Positions 24,750 to 35,501 of a stretch of 64,000 nucleotides of DNA are shown in pieces. The notes under the pieces were generated by a model that was not told where the DNA came from, made no database searches, and saw only the letters and a list, made by a program, of their open reading frames with translations. This stretch comes from Eucommia ulmoides (Eukaryota; Streptophyta; Magnoliopsida; Garryales; Eucommiaceae), in NCBI GenBank assembly GCA_016647705.1, contig CM028339.1, positions 24,715,803 through 24,779,802 on the forward strand. The letters run 5' to 3'. The translations under genes were made by a program, and so were the position numbers. Each line of letters opens with the position of its first letter. Positions within the stretch are counted from its first letter, which is position 1.

Positions 24750-25369
24750 GGTTCCTAGCAATTATATTCACAAACAAGACAAAACCAATCATATACGCAC
24801 AATAAAAAACATCCCTGAAAATAATACTATCAAGAACAAGGTCAAATTTCAACACATATACACCCATTGCAATGATTTCAACAAAATACTAACAATTTAG
24901 CATACTTTCTTGGTTCACACACTTAACCAATCCATGTAAACATGTTCATTACCAAGAATCGAACCAAAATCCCAAAGAAATTTGAAATCGCGAAAATAGG
25001 GTTTAAGGGGTTAGGGCAAAACTTCAAAATCAAATGATTTTTAACATGATCATCCAAACAAACTAATAATTTCAACAACTAGACAAAATATAAGGTAAAA
25101 GAAACTTACATATTGAGAAATTACGGTCAAATCGAAGAGAAATGAAGAAATTGCACCTTTCGCTTCAAAAGCCCTAGTTTTTCGAAAATGGGGGTGGAAA
25201 TCCAATTCTTTGAGGATGATTCGTGGTTGAAATCACGATTTGTGGGAATTGAAGGATGATTTAAAGAGTTTGAAATGGTTTGGAAGGATGAAAATATGGA
25301 GATTTTTGAGTTTCAAAAGTGGTTGTGGGATTTTTAAAGCATGAGGGTTTTAAACAAACAGATGCTTCA

Positions 25370-25625
25370 CCGCCGCGGCAGTGGGAATCCCCGCAGCGGT
25401 GGTGTAAGCACCTTTTTAAAACCAAAACATTTTGTCATGTCACCGTCGTAGCGGCGGGAATCACCGTTGCAGCGGTAAAGCGCCTTTTTCAAAAACTAAA
25501 CATTTTACTGCTTCACCGCCGCGGCGATGGATTTCACCGCTGTGGCGGTGAAGCGTTTATGCTGAAAACTTGACATTATGCATTTTCACCACCACGGCGG
25601 TGTGTCCACGGCTACAGCGGTGAGC
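25370..25625. repeat. Cluster of eight GC-rich palindromic words
   Basis: Eight imperfect versions of CACCGCCGCGGCGGTG in about 255 bases, grouped in pairs separated by short AT-rich spacers. It lies 600-840 bases inside the 5' LTR, in what would be the leader of LARD B. Changes from consensus are mostly C/T or G/A. Confidence 0.7.
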
Positions 25626-26185
25626 CTGATGTTGGATTTTTATTTTTTCTTCAAGTTTCACACAACGGCTCTACACCATGCGTTTCCACTTCGTTTGTTC
25701 AATATTTTTAAGTGTGAAACACATCTCCGATTATTCTCACTCCCTAATTTACCTCCAAACACGCTCCGAGACCAATCCGGCCTCCAAAAAAAATAACAAA
25801 AATCGGGTAAAAATCGATACCCTCGGTTTTGGATCAAAATTGTTTTTAACTTGCTTGATTTAGCGTCCCTAGCTAGACTTGGTTGAGCATTTTTCACCAA
25901 AATCCCTAATAGACAAGGAATTTGGAAAAAAAAAAATGCTCTATTAGATCATGATTCATGGTATTGAAGTTGGATTCTTGCCTCTCTCCTTATCATTTTC
26001 AACTTACACTCGATCTCGGGATAAAGAATCAAGAATTTCAACTTCTTCTACGATGCTTGCACTATTTGATCACAACTCATGAAATAAATTAACAAAATAA
26101 ATAAAAAGAAAATCAAAATAAAAGAATTGTCTGGATTAATATTCAACTACTTAGTCGTAATATCAATTCTATGAATTTAACACCG

Positions 26186-26203
26186 TCCCCGGCAACGGCG
26201 CTA
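26186..26203 (-). other. Primer-binding site of LARD B
   Basis: Minus strand TAGCGCCGTTGCCGGGGA, one mismatch from TGGCGCCGTTGCCGGGGA, complementary to Asp tRNA and typical of Athila-type elements. Confidence 0.7.
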
Positions 26204-26209
26204 AAAACT

Positions 26210-27599
26210 TGTACGCACCAGGATTTTACGTCCTCGCGGTATATGACTACTCACAAGTGCACAAGGTTTAGTTTTAATATATTGGATCTTTTAGGATCGG
26301 ATTTCGTTCCCACAGAAACGGGCTAAATAATTGAGTATCGCAATTTACATAGTCTCCTATTATCCAGACGGTTAAAGAATTGTTTTAAAATTAAACTAAT
26401 TAAACTAAGCTAAACTACAATTAGTGGGTTAATCCTAACTAAGTTGATTAACTAGGGATTGATTTCGTTCACTTAATAAATGTTTGATTTCGTTTTAGTT
26501 AACAATAACAGAGTTTAGGTATCCAACAATCTCGTTTCTTAAACTCCTCCGCCACCTCTTCCGAGTGTAAGATGGAGGAATACGCGACTTCGCATCAACT
26601 CCAAAGTCCCCCTTAATTTCTTAACGACTCTAGTCCGTTTGATTCTTTCCCCGACGTCATCGATTGCACACTAATTAACGCCTTCCCGGGTCATTAAGTC
26701 GTAACAATGTGTTTACCGTAGTCCGAATTCAGGGTTGCCTCTTCCGAGCGTCAAACCCTAGATTCTCAAATCCAACCCTAATACCTTAAAAATCATATTG
26801 AAGTTGTCATGAAATGATAAACACAATCGGATTTAAAAGCAAACAACCATTAAAGAAACATATATTTCATCAAACTAGTATTTACACAACTACACCGATC
26901 TCTAACTAATATTTAACTAATCTATCATGATCTTGGCCATTAGAACATTAAACTAAGAGGGATTCATCATCATTCACTAGTAAAACAATAAATTACAAAG
27001 AGAGAAATAAAGAGAGAAAGATCAAATCTTAAAGTGAAGTAGTTTTCACTTTCGCCGAAGATCGATCCGCTAGTGTTTCCTCTTCCCAAATGATGAATCT
27101 CCTATTTGTGCTCTTCAAGAAAGGACAAGGATCACCTCCTAAGGGTTAGGAACGTTCAACCATCCAAGTCCTCTAATGGAAATGAGGGGAAAAAAATTTA
27201 TAGGTACAAGATTTCAAAATATCTGAAAATATATGTTTGCTGTGCAGAGGTTACCGCCGTGGCGGTGGGATCACCACCATGGCGATGGGATAATTCAGTT
27301 GGTTCTCTAAAGTTCTACCGCCACAGTGGTGGGACTTTTATGCTCAAAATAGCACTCTCTGCATTCTCACCGCTGCGGTGGTGGATTTTTCGTCGTGGCA
27401 GTGGCTTCTGTGATCTTGAAAAACCTCGTTTCTTTATCTTTTCTTCACCATTTTCCCACCATTTTTGCTCGTTTGTCTCTTGTTTGCATCCCTATACCTG
27501 AATTACATAAAAACTAACAAAAACACAATTAAATATAACTAATTCACTCGAAAACTATCAAATCCGACTTAGAAGTAGATAGGTATTTTACACCTATCA
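26210..27599 (-). repeat. 5' LTR of LARD B
   Basis: Ends GGTGCGTACA before the PBS and begins TGATAGGTG. Five GC palindromes lie at 27250-27410, two more than in the partner LTR. Confidence 0.8.
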
Positions 27600-28986
27600 G
27601 TTTCTTTGGTGGATTACTAATTTCTGACTTGGTATCCTTTGATTCTACCAATTTTTCTTTTGCTCGATTTGTCACTTTGATTTCTTTCTTCTTAGTAGTT
27701 GTAATTTTCTAGATTGGTTCGGTAAGAATTTCTTTGCCTTTGTTTGGTGTTTTTAGCTGCTTTTTCTCATTTTTCTTTGCCACAACTTTGTAAATAGTCT
27801 TTTTCTTGCACTGGTATCTTGTCGTCTATTGTGCATGAATTTGGTCAGCTCTCACGTAATGAGTTTGTTGTTGCTTGACCCTTCTATTTTGCATGTGCAT
27901 ATTTTTCCTTTTAGATACATTGAACCTTGATTCCCTAGTCGGCATAGGATATTCATTGTATCTTTATGTCTGTTCAAATCACCATGTCGGCATGTAATAT
28001 TCATTGTATCCTTGGAATTATTTGAATCTCTGATTGGTACCTGTATCAAAATTTTCTTTTTTTTGGTATCTAGTTATTTTTGGGTCCGACAAGATAACCA
28101 TGCAATAAATAACAAGATTTTTCATAATGACCAAACTTGCCACCATAAAAACATTTAATACTGTTAGTACATCTCTTCGGATAGTCATTGTTTCGTACGG
28201 TAGCATAATATTGTTGGCGATTTAGAGAAGTAACTTTAGTGACTATTGGTTTTTCAACAGGTTTAGTACTCTTAATAACCTTGAATTTAATAATTATTTC
28301 TTCAAGCTCCCTTTACGCCTTCTCAAGTAACCGCTCATTGGTGCAAACATTTACTTGTAGGCCAAAATTATTTTTATGCATAAATTCAAGATCATTCTTA
28401 AGAATTTGGCACTCATTTTCAATAAAATGGATTTTCACATGAGCTCTATCAAGCTCACACCTTACATTATCCAACTCAATGCTCAAGGCCTCATTCAAAG
28501 TTTCAAGATATTTTCTTTCAAAATCACCTTGTTGAAGATCATAAAACTTATTTTTCAAAACATCATTCTCATCTTAGAGAGACTCAATTTTCTCATATAA
28601 CTTACCAATTTCAGATAAAGCATTTCTAAACTCATCAGTTTCAAAATATTTGTCCAAATTCGATTTCTTGAGAGATTTGACAGTACTAAATTTCTCATTT
28701 TCAAGAGTTGCAATTTTTTGCTCAAGTTTAAAATTCTCTTTTCCAAAAACATACGTAAGAGAAATAAGCATCTCAATAGCCTTATCTGCATTCTCTTCAT
28801 TGCGAATTCTATCAGTCTTACGAGCAGAACAATGACTATCAAAAGAAGTAGAATCAACTATAGTGCACATAATTTCAGAGTCAAGACACTCCATGTGATC
28901 GTGCTTAATAGTGCGAATGATATTATAATCAAGGCACCCCTTATGATCGTGTTTAGTTATACTGTAAAGCATATCAAGCTAAAACC

Positions 28987-28998
28987 AGCTCTAATGTC
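28987..28998 (-). other. Primer-binding site of copia-like copy A
   Basis: Minus strand TGACATTAGAGC, two or three changes from the Met-tRNA complement kept perfectly in copy B. Confidence 0.6.
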
Positions 28999-29000
28999 AA

Positions 29001-31074
29001 TTGTTGGCCTAGTGACCTATCCAAGAGGGGTGAATTGGGTAGTAATAAAAATTATCAAATAATAACACTTCAAAAATCAAATAATTAATTTTATCCTAAA
29101 TTAATTGTTGTCTTTATAGCAGCGGATATGTGTTATCAACTAGGTGCACACTCAAACAATAAATTATAAATAATGTAAAATAACAGCACACCAAAATTTT
29201 TATTGGTTCACCAAACTACTCTTGGATAATCTTGTTCCCTGAGCTCCACAGAGAGTCGCACCTACTAATCACTATGATCCCTTTAACCAAGTAGAAATCA
29301 AACCCTTACAAATGATTATTTTCATAGGTTCAGAATCAACCTTTACAATTTGTTTTCACAGGCTAAGGAATAACGCTATCTTTTTCCCAAACTAAAGATT
29401 AACCTAATTATTTTATACTTAGGCTAAGGATTAAACCTCATACAAAAACACTCCAAGTATCTTTTTATCCAATAAGAATTAAATCGATACAAATTCATTC
29501 AAAAATAATTCTAATCAGGAATAATTGCCCCTAATCCTTTTGTACTCTAGGCAAAGATCAAAACTTCAATCTCTTTACTGGAAGAGATTGAAACCCAAGG
29601 CTATCCCTAATTAGACACTCCCAATAGTATCTAATCCGACACACAACTCACCAATTACAAAATTGATAAGCCTTTTCCCTCTCGGAGCTTCTACCACTCT
29701 AGATTAATTTGAACTTAATTACTGTCCCGATACTAGTGATAGAATTAGGTGAGGATTTCAAATTTTGATTATCTCACAATACTCTCAGTATAAAATCATA
29801 ATGATCACTCTTAGAAAGCTCAGGAACTGAATAGATCTTGAAATAAGATTGATTAAGATTTTTAAGTCTTGAAAACGCAGGTTTATTTATAGGGAATTAG
29901 AACAAGCCCTCCAATGGTTAGTTCTCGTATATCATGACAAATAATTATACTAATAGACCCCTTATATCATTATGACTTAATCCTAGTATAATTTACTTAA
30001 TTATAAATTTTAAAATGTTTAATTAAGTCCGTCAAACATTTTCTCAAACTCAATTAGATAGGATAGAAAAAATTATATGACCCAAATTGAGAAATAATAA
30101 AAATACATGAAGCATATCTACAGGGATAAAAAAATATCAACCATATATCTTAAATTTCATTAGATCCGTAAGATATCTCTCATATCCTAACCATAAAATG
30201 GCTAGTAACGGCTACGTTTTGGATCAAAACCATGAAATTCTCGAATCTTGAAACTGACCGTTGGTTGATCGACCATAACCCACCAGTCAACCGCTCGATT
30301 CAGAATGTAGTCCAAGCCAAAACATCTTGCCCATAGGTAGACCTCTGATCCTTCGTCTGTTGACCGGACAATCTAGAGAGTTTCTCAGGTCGACCTCTCC
30401 ATCTTTATCGTTTGACATAACAATTCAGAGAGTTCATCTAATTGCCATAGGTCGACCTCTCTATTAACTGAATGATTCAGAGAGTTCATCTATCTTCTAT
30501 AGGTTAACCAATCATACACCACAAGTCAACCTATCGATTCAAAGACTGCACAATTCCAGCAACTTTGCATCGGTTCACAGATCTATTTAGGCAGGTAAAC
30601 CAATCCTGCTGTACTTAATCCTCAATTCATTTTTAATTTAATTTCTTGGATGATTTTGCCCCTTTAACTGATTTCTTTTCTTGGTTAACTCCTTAAATCA
30701 ATTTTTTAATTTCTAATCTTTCTTAAATCAGTATTTCTTTTTCAATTTCACATAGAAGCAAATATGTTTAACTAATTAAGATCCTATCAAAAACACACAT
30801 AATCATAAAAATATTTTTGTATCGTGTGTGATCCTAATCGAGATATATTAAGAGTAAAAATTAACCAGAGTTGTTTTCCCCTAGATTCTTCAAAGCCTTT
30901 AGTCTCTTAATGTCTATCATCTTTGTCAGTCTATTTAGCTTCCATTTAGCATCCATCTCAACTTCTTCATGATAATATCTTCAATGAAACTTATAAACTG
31001 AAACACTCAACAAATTCGTTAGTTTTACCAAAAATATCAACATTTAATTCTCCATCAAAATCTTAGGATCAACA
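29001..31074 (-). repeat. 5' LTR of copia-like copy A
   Basis: Ends GGCCAACA at the PBS and begins TGTTGATCC. A deletion of about 250 bases near 29762 relative to 541-2867 explains its shorter length. A GTCGAC-type array lies at about 30250-30605. Confidence 0.75.
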
Positions 31075-31079
31075 CTTTC

Positions 31080-32110
31080 GATCTTGATCCTGAGCTCCTT
31101 GACCGATCTTTCGGTCAATCCAAGCTATTTTCGCTGGCTCTGCTGTTGTCTTTCTCACTTTTCTTGGGGTTATCTTTCAATGATATCCTTTATCCTTTCG
31201 CGTATCTAACATCTTCCAGCTTCATGTAGGGCTTCACCCTTTCCAACAGTTCGATTATGTTTTTTGGATTGTGCTTGGTAAAGGAGTTTTGGAATCGTCA
31301 ATGACGTAGTTCTGAAGTAAATGCATTTATAATGAGGTTGGTATCACATCCCTCAATACATGTTAGTTCTTCATTAAAACGATTCATGTATTGGTATAGT
31401 GACTCTACCTTTTCTTGTCGTAAAGCTAGTAGGTAATCGGCTCCCTTTATTAACATCTAGTAAGTTATGAAGCGACTGATGAATTGTTTCCCAAAGTTAG
31501 TGAATGATGAGATGGAATTAGGTGGCAGTTTATGTAGCCATTCCGAGGCAGGTCCTTTCAAGGTGGTAACAAACGCTTTGTATAGTGCAGAGTTGCTCGT
31601 TCCATAAAGCTCCATGACATGTCTAAACTAACGAATAAGGTTGATCGGGTCCTTCTTTCCATCATATTTCTCGAACTTCATTAGGTCGAACTTATCCAAG
31701 AGTGGTACTTCTAGGATGTCAGAGGTGAATGACGTCTCAGTTCCTTTTAACAGAATTTCCAACTCGTTTAGGGGGTAGATATCTCTATTCTCATATCCTA
31801 GGCTACTGATGGGGATCGACTATCTCAGTTTGGCTAAGTACACTTCTTTCTACTAGGTGTTCACTAGCATCTTCACGAACAGCTCATTCTCCTAATGATA
31901 GTGGCTCCAGAGATTCTAGGGACTCTATTTCTTCTCCCAAACCATTGTTAACAGAGGGGCTGTTGAACGTTCCTGGTGATTTATTGTGCCATCCACATTA
32001 TCACGTCCTCTATTGCTGATATCTTACCCGTTAAAGCATCGATCCTAGTATCAGTAGTTTGTGCCTCTGGTGGAGGATCAACGTGAACCCATTCTGAAGC
32101 TTCTACTAAA
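31080..32110 (-). pseudogene. Tat-like Ty3/gypsy Gag, N-terminal part
   Basis: Minus-strand blocks LDKFDLMKFEKYDGKKDP, FRHVMELYG, AFVTTLKGPASEWL and RFNEELTCIEG match the Retrotrans_gag domain order (approach segment, core WL helix, then the R.NEE.. segment). In-frame stops include the TAG before FRHVM and another before MLIKG, both consistent with CAG or CGA mutation. The frame ends at the copia-like insertion (31075); its continuation is 1-535. Upstream on the same strand are the PBS and LTR of the same element. Confidence 0.65.
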
Positions 32111-32212
32111 GCTTTAGTGCTCGCCTATGATGGTACTTCACTGCTCTAACTTGGTCCAACTCTTCTTACTCGTAATTATTTCATTTTGACGATGACAAGA
32201 TTTTTGTTCAGG

Positions 32213-32232
32213 TTCCCACAGACAGCGCCAAA
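32213..32232 (-). other. Primer-binding site, Tat-like element
   Basis: Minus strand TTGGCGCTGTCTGTGGGAA, one change from TTGGCGCCGTCTGTGGGAA used by many Tat-lineage elements, directly after the LTR end. Confidence 0.6.
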
Positions 32233-32700
32233 TGATATTTTCAAAATCTCCAGCACGTGAAAAAGACTTCTCATATGCCAAATATCTCCTCAACCTGTAA
32301 ATGAGTAACCTGCAAAATTGATAAACTGGTGTGGTGTCAGCCAAAGAACCTCCAGCGTGAAAATAAGTTAGTATGTTTATGGGTGAAAGCTTAAGTACTT
32401 GGGTTATGTTAATTATGATGATACATTCCCTTATTTGTTGACCTCTTTGTTCATGTTGTTTATTGGTGAAATCATCCCCTCCACGATCTATTACTATCTC
32501 CAATGGATTCACCGAAGATCACGCTGCATGTGGTGAATAATTGCGGTTTTCCTCTTGCATGGGATCGTGGGGTTTGGGTGGATTTTCTTACAGCCTTTCA
32601 CAGTGGAATTTGTCAATACCCGTTTAGGCTACCCTGTCGGGCCTTATTCTATTCATGTATTGGGCTACTCTCATTAGCGAACCTTATTCAAAATCCATTT
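32233..32700 (-). repeat. 5' LTR of Tat-like element
   Basis: Ends AATATCA at the PBS. The right boundary is not certain; about 460 bases is plausible. There is no partner LTR in the window. Confidence 0.4.
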
Positions 32701-33188
32701 TTGACAAATACCTTGTGATGTTGCCAAAAATTCTCAGAATGTGCAATCAGCTTCTCACGTGCCAAAACCTCTTCAACTTCACCTTCAAACCTGCAAACCC
32801 GATTAGTTCTTAAGGGGGACACCACTGTGATACCACCTGGGGGTTCAGAGTAGCGAACAACAAAAAATTCAACTGGCAATTCTCTTTTGATAAAATCAGG
32901 CCTTCCATCTGGATCATGATTACCATAAAATCCAGTGATCAAGCATTTTATGTAATAACGAATTTCACATAATAAATCAAGTTTTCTTGAATCGCTCAAT
33001 CTCTTTTCTATAAAAGTATCATTGATAATACTATTTTCATGAATAGCATACTATCGATCCATTAATTTTTGCATTCCTATTATAGCATAATTTACTTGAT
33101 CATAAAATTTATATAAATCTTCTTCGGCTTCAATAATAAGGTCATCAAAACTGGGTACAAATTTTTCTAGAAACATTTGGTCATTCAT
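32688..33188 (-). pseudogene. EPRV small ORF b (paralogue of ORF a)
   Basis: Starts MNDQMFLEKFVPSF at an ATG that overlaps the end of ORF a by eight bases. A TAG at 33051-33053 interrupts an otherwise open frame of 167 codons. It aligns without gaps to ORF a over the first 36 residues (12 identities) and again over the segment SRKLDLLCEI....DP. Its last 45 codons overlap DNA resembling a Tat LTR end (about 32717-32870), so the C-terminus may be a fusion made at integration. I recognise no domain; the paralogy is the main fact. Confidence 0.5.
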
Positions 33189-33526
33189 TTCTTAGATTAA
33201 AAATATTAGTCCTCATCCTATTTCTCCGAGCTATACAAGCAGTATGTAAGGGATCATCCACAGAATATTCAGTTCTTATAATATTAGACAGTCGTTCCTT
33301 TATCATATTTAAGATTTCGATTTTTCTTCTATCATTTTCATATTTCCATAGTTCAACAACACTCGTATTACCTCTTCCGATTATTGGTCTTTCGTCAATA
33401 ATCATAGTATAAGAAAATTATAAAAGCACGCATTTCATCATGAAACCTATAAACGCTTTCAAGTCTCCATAAATCAACAGCTTCAAACACAGGTATAAAT
33501 CTTCTAACAAATTCTTGTTCATTCAT
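33181..33526 (-). pseudogene. EPRV small ORF a
   Basis: Begins MNEQEFVRRFIPVF at 33526, the first ATG after the intergenic region. The frame shifts by one near 33410; the second part runs to the TGA at 33181 and includes DRRKIEILNMIKERLSNII and then DP. About 115 codons in all, charged and probably helical. It would be the first or second ORF after the intergenic region on the circular genome. Function unknown. Confidence 0.5.
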
Positions 33527-34022
33527 GATGAGGAATGTTAAAAAATAAGGTTCTAATTAAAAAAGACAGAGTACTCATTTGCAAAAATTATGTTATAAAA
33601 CATTAAGCTTCGAGATATGTATCTCATTTCCTTACCAAAATTTACCTTATACCTATAAAGGGTCCACCACGTCTTCTCTTTGAACCAACGATCGTAGCCT
33701 CTGAAGGCCACTTCAGTACTCCAGTGCTAATCCAAGATGCCCAAAAACACCTAACACACACATACGGCTAATAGGGTTGCAGGACTCTACGCACATGCCT
33801 AAATCGCTCTAGGTTCTTATAGAAAACAAAGTATAACTTTCACAGGTGATGTAGGGTAAATATGCTAAGAAAATCATAACACATATTTTTGAAGACTCAA
33901 ATATTTTATTCCATAATTTATTACAAACTTTCCTCTAAGGAAGAGTTTACACACACATATTTTTTAAACGATTAAACAGATAGGTTTTTCTACTCTCCTT
34001 AAACCTAAAACATAAGGTCCGT
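33527..34022 (-). promoter_or_regulatory. EPRV intergenic region
   Basis: About 500 bases without an ORF, between the transactivator-like gene and ORF a. On the minus strand there are AATAAA-type signals near 33905-33922 and a TATA-like TATAGGTATAAGG near 33645-33658 preceded by AAGACGTGG. This is where the pregenomic promoter lies in the family. The elements are suggestive only. Confidence 0.35.
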
Positions 34023-35501
34023 TTATATATTCACGAACTTGAGATTACATTCAAAAATGGAAATTAACAGATAAGGTTTCGGTACAACCTTTTGTAAAGG
34101 ATGATCAGTAAAAAGGTGAACAGTAAAATATTGTTGACGCAAATGGACAAGCATAGTGGCTGACAGCAAATGATCTGTGGGTCTTTCCATTATTTTCAGA
34201 ATCTTGGACAAACAGTCTTTATCAACATGGATTTTTACATTGTGACGCACGCAGTGATGCTTTTGCAAGACTAGGACTTCATCATCACTTTCACTTGTTG
34301 CATCCGCCCATTTGATTTTCTTCTCAAGAGTTTCTTTGCAATATGGGCAAGTTTCTTCAGTGTGTTTAAGCATTTGGCAAGTTAATTTCTTAAATTTCTC
34401 ACTAGCAGCAAATTTTACAGTCTGGATCATTTCTAACCATTTTGAAGCAGAGACTTTGGCAGCACCGTAGAATTGGTTACACTCAGTAATTAATATAAGC
34501 AGCTTGTATATTCTCATAGGATAAACATATCCCTTATCCCATTCAATGAACTTTCTACGTTTTTTTATCAAGAACATAAAATCCCATGACTCGTCTAGTA
34601 GTAATGAAATTTTTTATTTTATCACTTTCCAATAGTTTTGGCACTTCTTTGAATACTTGGTTCGAATTATACTCAAGGATTAAATTAGCACAATTTTTGG
34701 ATAGTTGTATGATATGATAAGAATCATATCCTTTTTTAGGGGAAAAACTGAAACATTTTACTAACACAGTTTTTTATCCTCTTTGTTCTCGAAAACTTTT
34801 AATGGCTTCTTACACCCTCTTTGGCATTCCTTTTTCAGCACTAGTTTTTGGGTCAGAGATTATAATATCAAGATATCCATAATTGAATATTTTTTTCAAT
34901 AGCATCAGCTGGGGTTTCAGGTAAGCAGGCCATCCTGGGGTATTTTCCCTCATGAAAAGGAAAAATAGTGGAATCTTCATTAACGCGAATTTTGTAAGCA
35001 AGTTTGAGATTTTTTAAGTATTCTTGAAAGAAGTTTTCATTTAGACATCTGAGCATACTATTCTTAGCATTTGAAGAGGAAGTAGCAATTTCAGCAATTT
35101 TTTTTCTCAGGAAGGACAGGGTTTTGTGGAGATTTAATGAATGGAACAAACTTTTGAACAGGGGGGCTAGGAACCGTAAGGGTTTCCTTTGTCTTCATCA
35201 TTTGATCAATGTACTGATTTGGTGAACGGAAAAGAGTAGCACTTTGTAAATCATTAACAATCTGACTTTTCTAGATTTTGGAATTCTCAGTATCACCTTT
35301 TGAAACACCGGATGAGACTTCATCATTTTTAACACTGAAGGCTTTGCCTTCCATGTTTCCATCTTTTTTAGCACTGCTGATTTCGAATTTGTAAATCAAC
35401 TCTTCGACAGCACTTAAGAAATAGTGTCCTTGCAAACAGTACTTCTTAATAGATTCAATAGCACTTTTAGGAATTAAAATTGAATCTTTATCAGCTTCCA
35501 T
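34023..35501 (-). pseudogene. EPRV transactivator (TAV)-like ORF
   Basis: The ATG at 35501 sits inside the last codons of the RNase H frame (ATGGAAGCTGA overlap), a common coupling in caulimovirids. Open pieces are 35501-35274, 35149-34868, 34767-34555 and 34577-34023 in different frames, with a TAG at 35271 and several frameshifts. The total length of about 490 codons suits a TAV. The C-terminal piece carries CPYCKETL with further His and Cys, a possible zinc-binding site as in TAV C-termini. The identity rests on position and size, with weak motif support. Confidence 0.5.

Larger units (their letters stand above)
21200..27599 (-). mobile_element. LARD element B (TGATAGGTG family)
   Basis: LTRs at 26210-27599 (5') and 21200-22524 (3') in minus orientation, with the terminal hairpin and PPT seen in LARD A. 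Flanking pentamers are gttcc (21195-21199) and gtttc (27600-27604), a target duplication with one mismatch. The 3' LTR outer end reads TATA where the partner ends TACA. Inside is one short decayed ORF and a cluster of GC palindromes, with no pol, so it was moved by another element's proteins. Confidence 0.8.
21091..28972 (-). pseudogene. Gag-like ORF of copia-like copy A, split by LARD B
   Basis: Reads from 28972 to about 27605, then resumes at 21194 and stops at 21091. The N-terminal part is a long coiled coil (ENFKLEQKIATLENEKF; NALSEIGKLYEKIESL). A knuckle CFYGGKFGHYEKSC near 28110-28150 has lost the second Cys of CCHC (TGT to GGT). The C-terminal part is Lys-rich. Joining codons across LARD B, with one copy of the target duplication, gives an open frame (NPPKK then TPKDDLGLSNV), which fixes the insertion inside gag. 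Stops at 28574 (TAA) and 28313 (TAA), and decay around 27880-28080, kill it. No pol follows. Confidence 0.6.
541..31074 (-). mobile_element. Long-LTR gag-only copia-like element, copy A (composite)
   Basis: LTRs at 541-2867 (3') and 29001-31074 (5') flank a minus-strand internal region with a PBS, a gag-like ORF, a second ORF and a PPT, but no recognisable pol. Three other LTR elements are inserted in it (3012-8403, 8891-19287, 21200-27599), so its own sequence is only about 8 kb. It interrupts a Tat-type gag. Flanking pentamers are cttca (left) and ctttc (right), an imperfect target duplication. The lineage is called copia-like because the PBS is complementary to initiator Met tRNA and Gag has a coiled coil plus a CCHC knuckle; without pol this is inference. 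Copy B at 52205-60439 is from the same family. Confidence 0.7.

Noticed and set aside
28985..29000. tRNA gene remnants near Met-tRNA-like strings
   Set aside because: Only the 12-18 bases complementary to the tRNA 3' end are present, which is what a primer-binding site looks like.
32138..32512. 124-codon minus-strand ORF
   Set aside because: It runs through the LTR end and the primer-binding site of the Tat-like element, so it cannot be a conserved gene.
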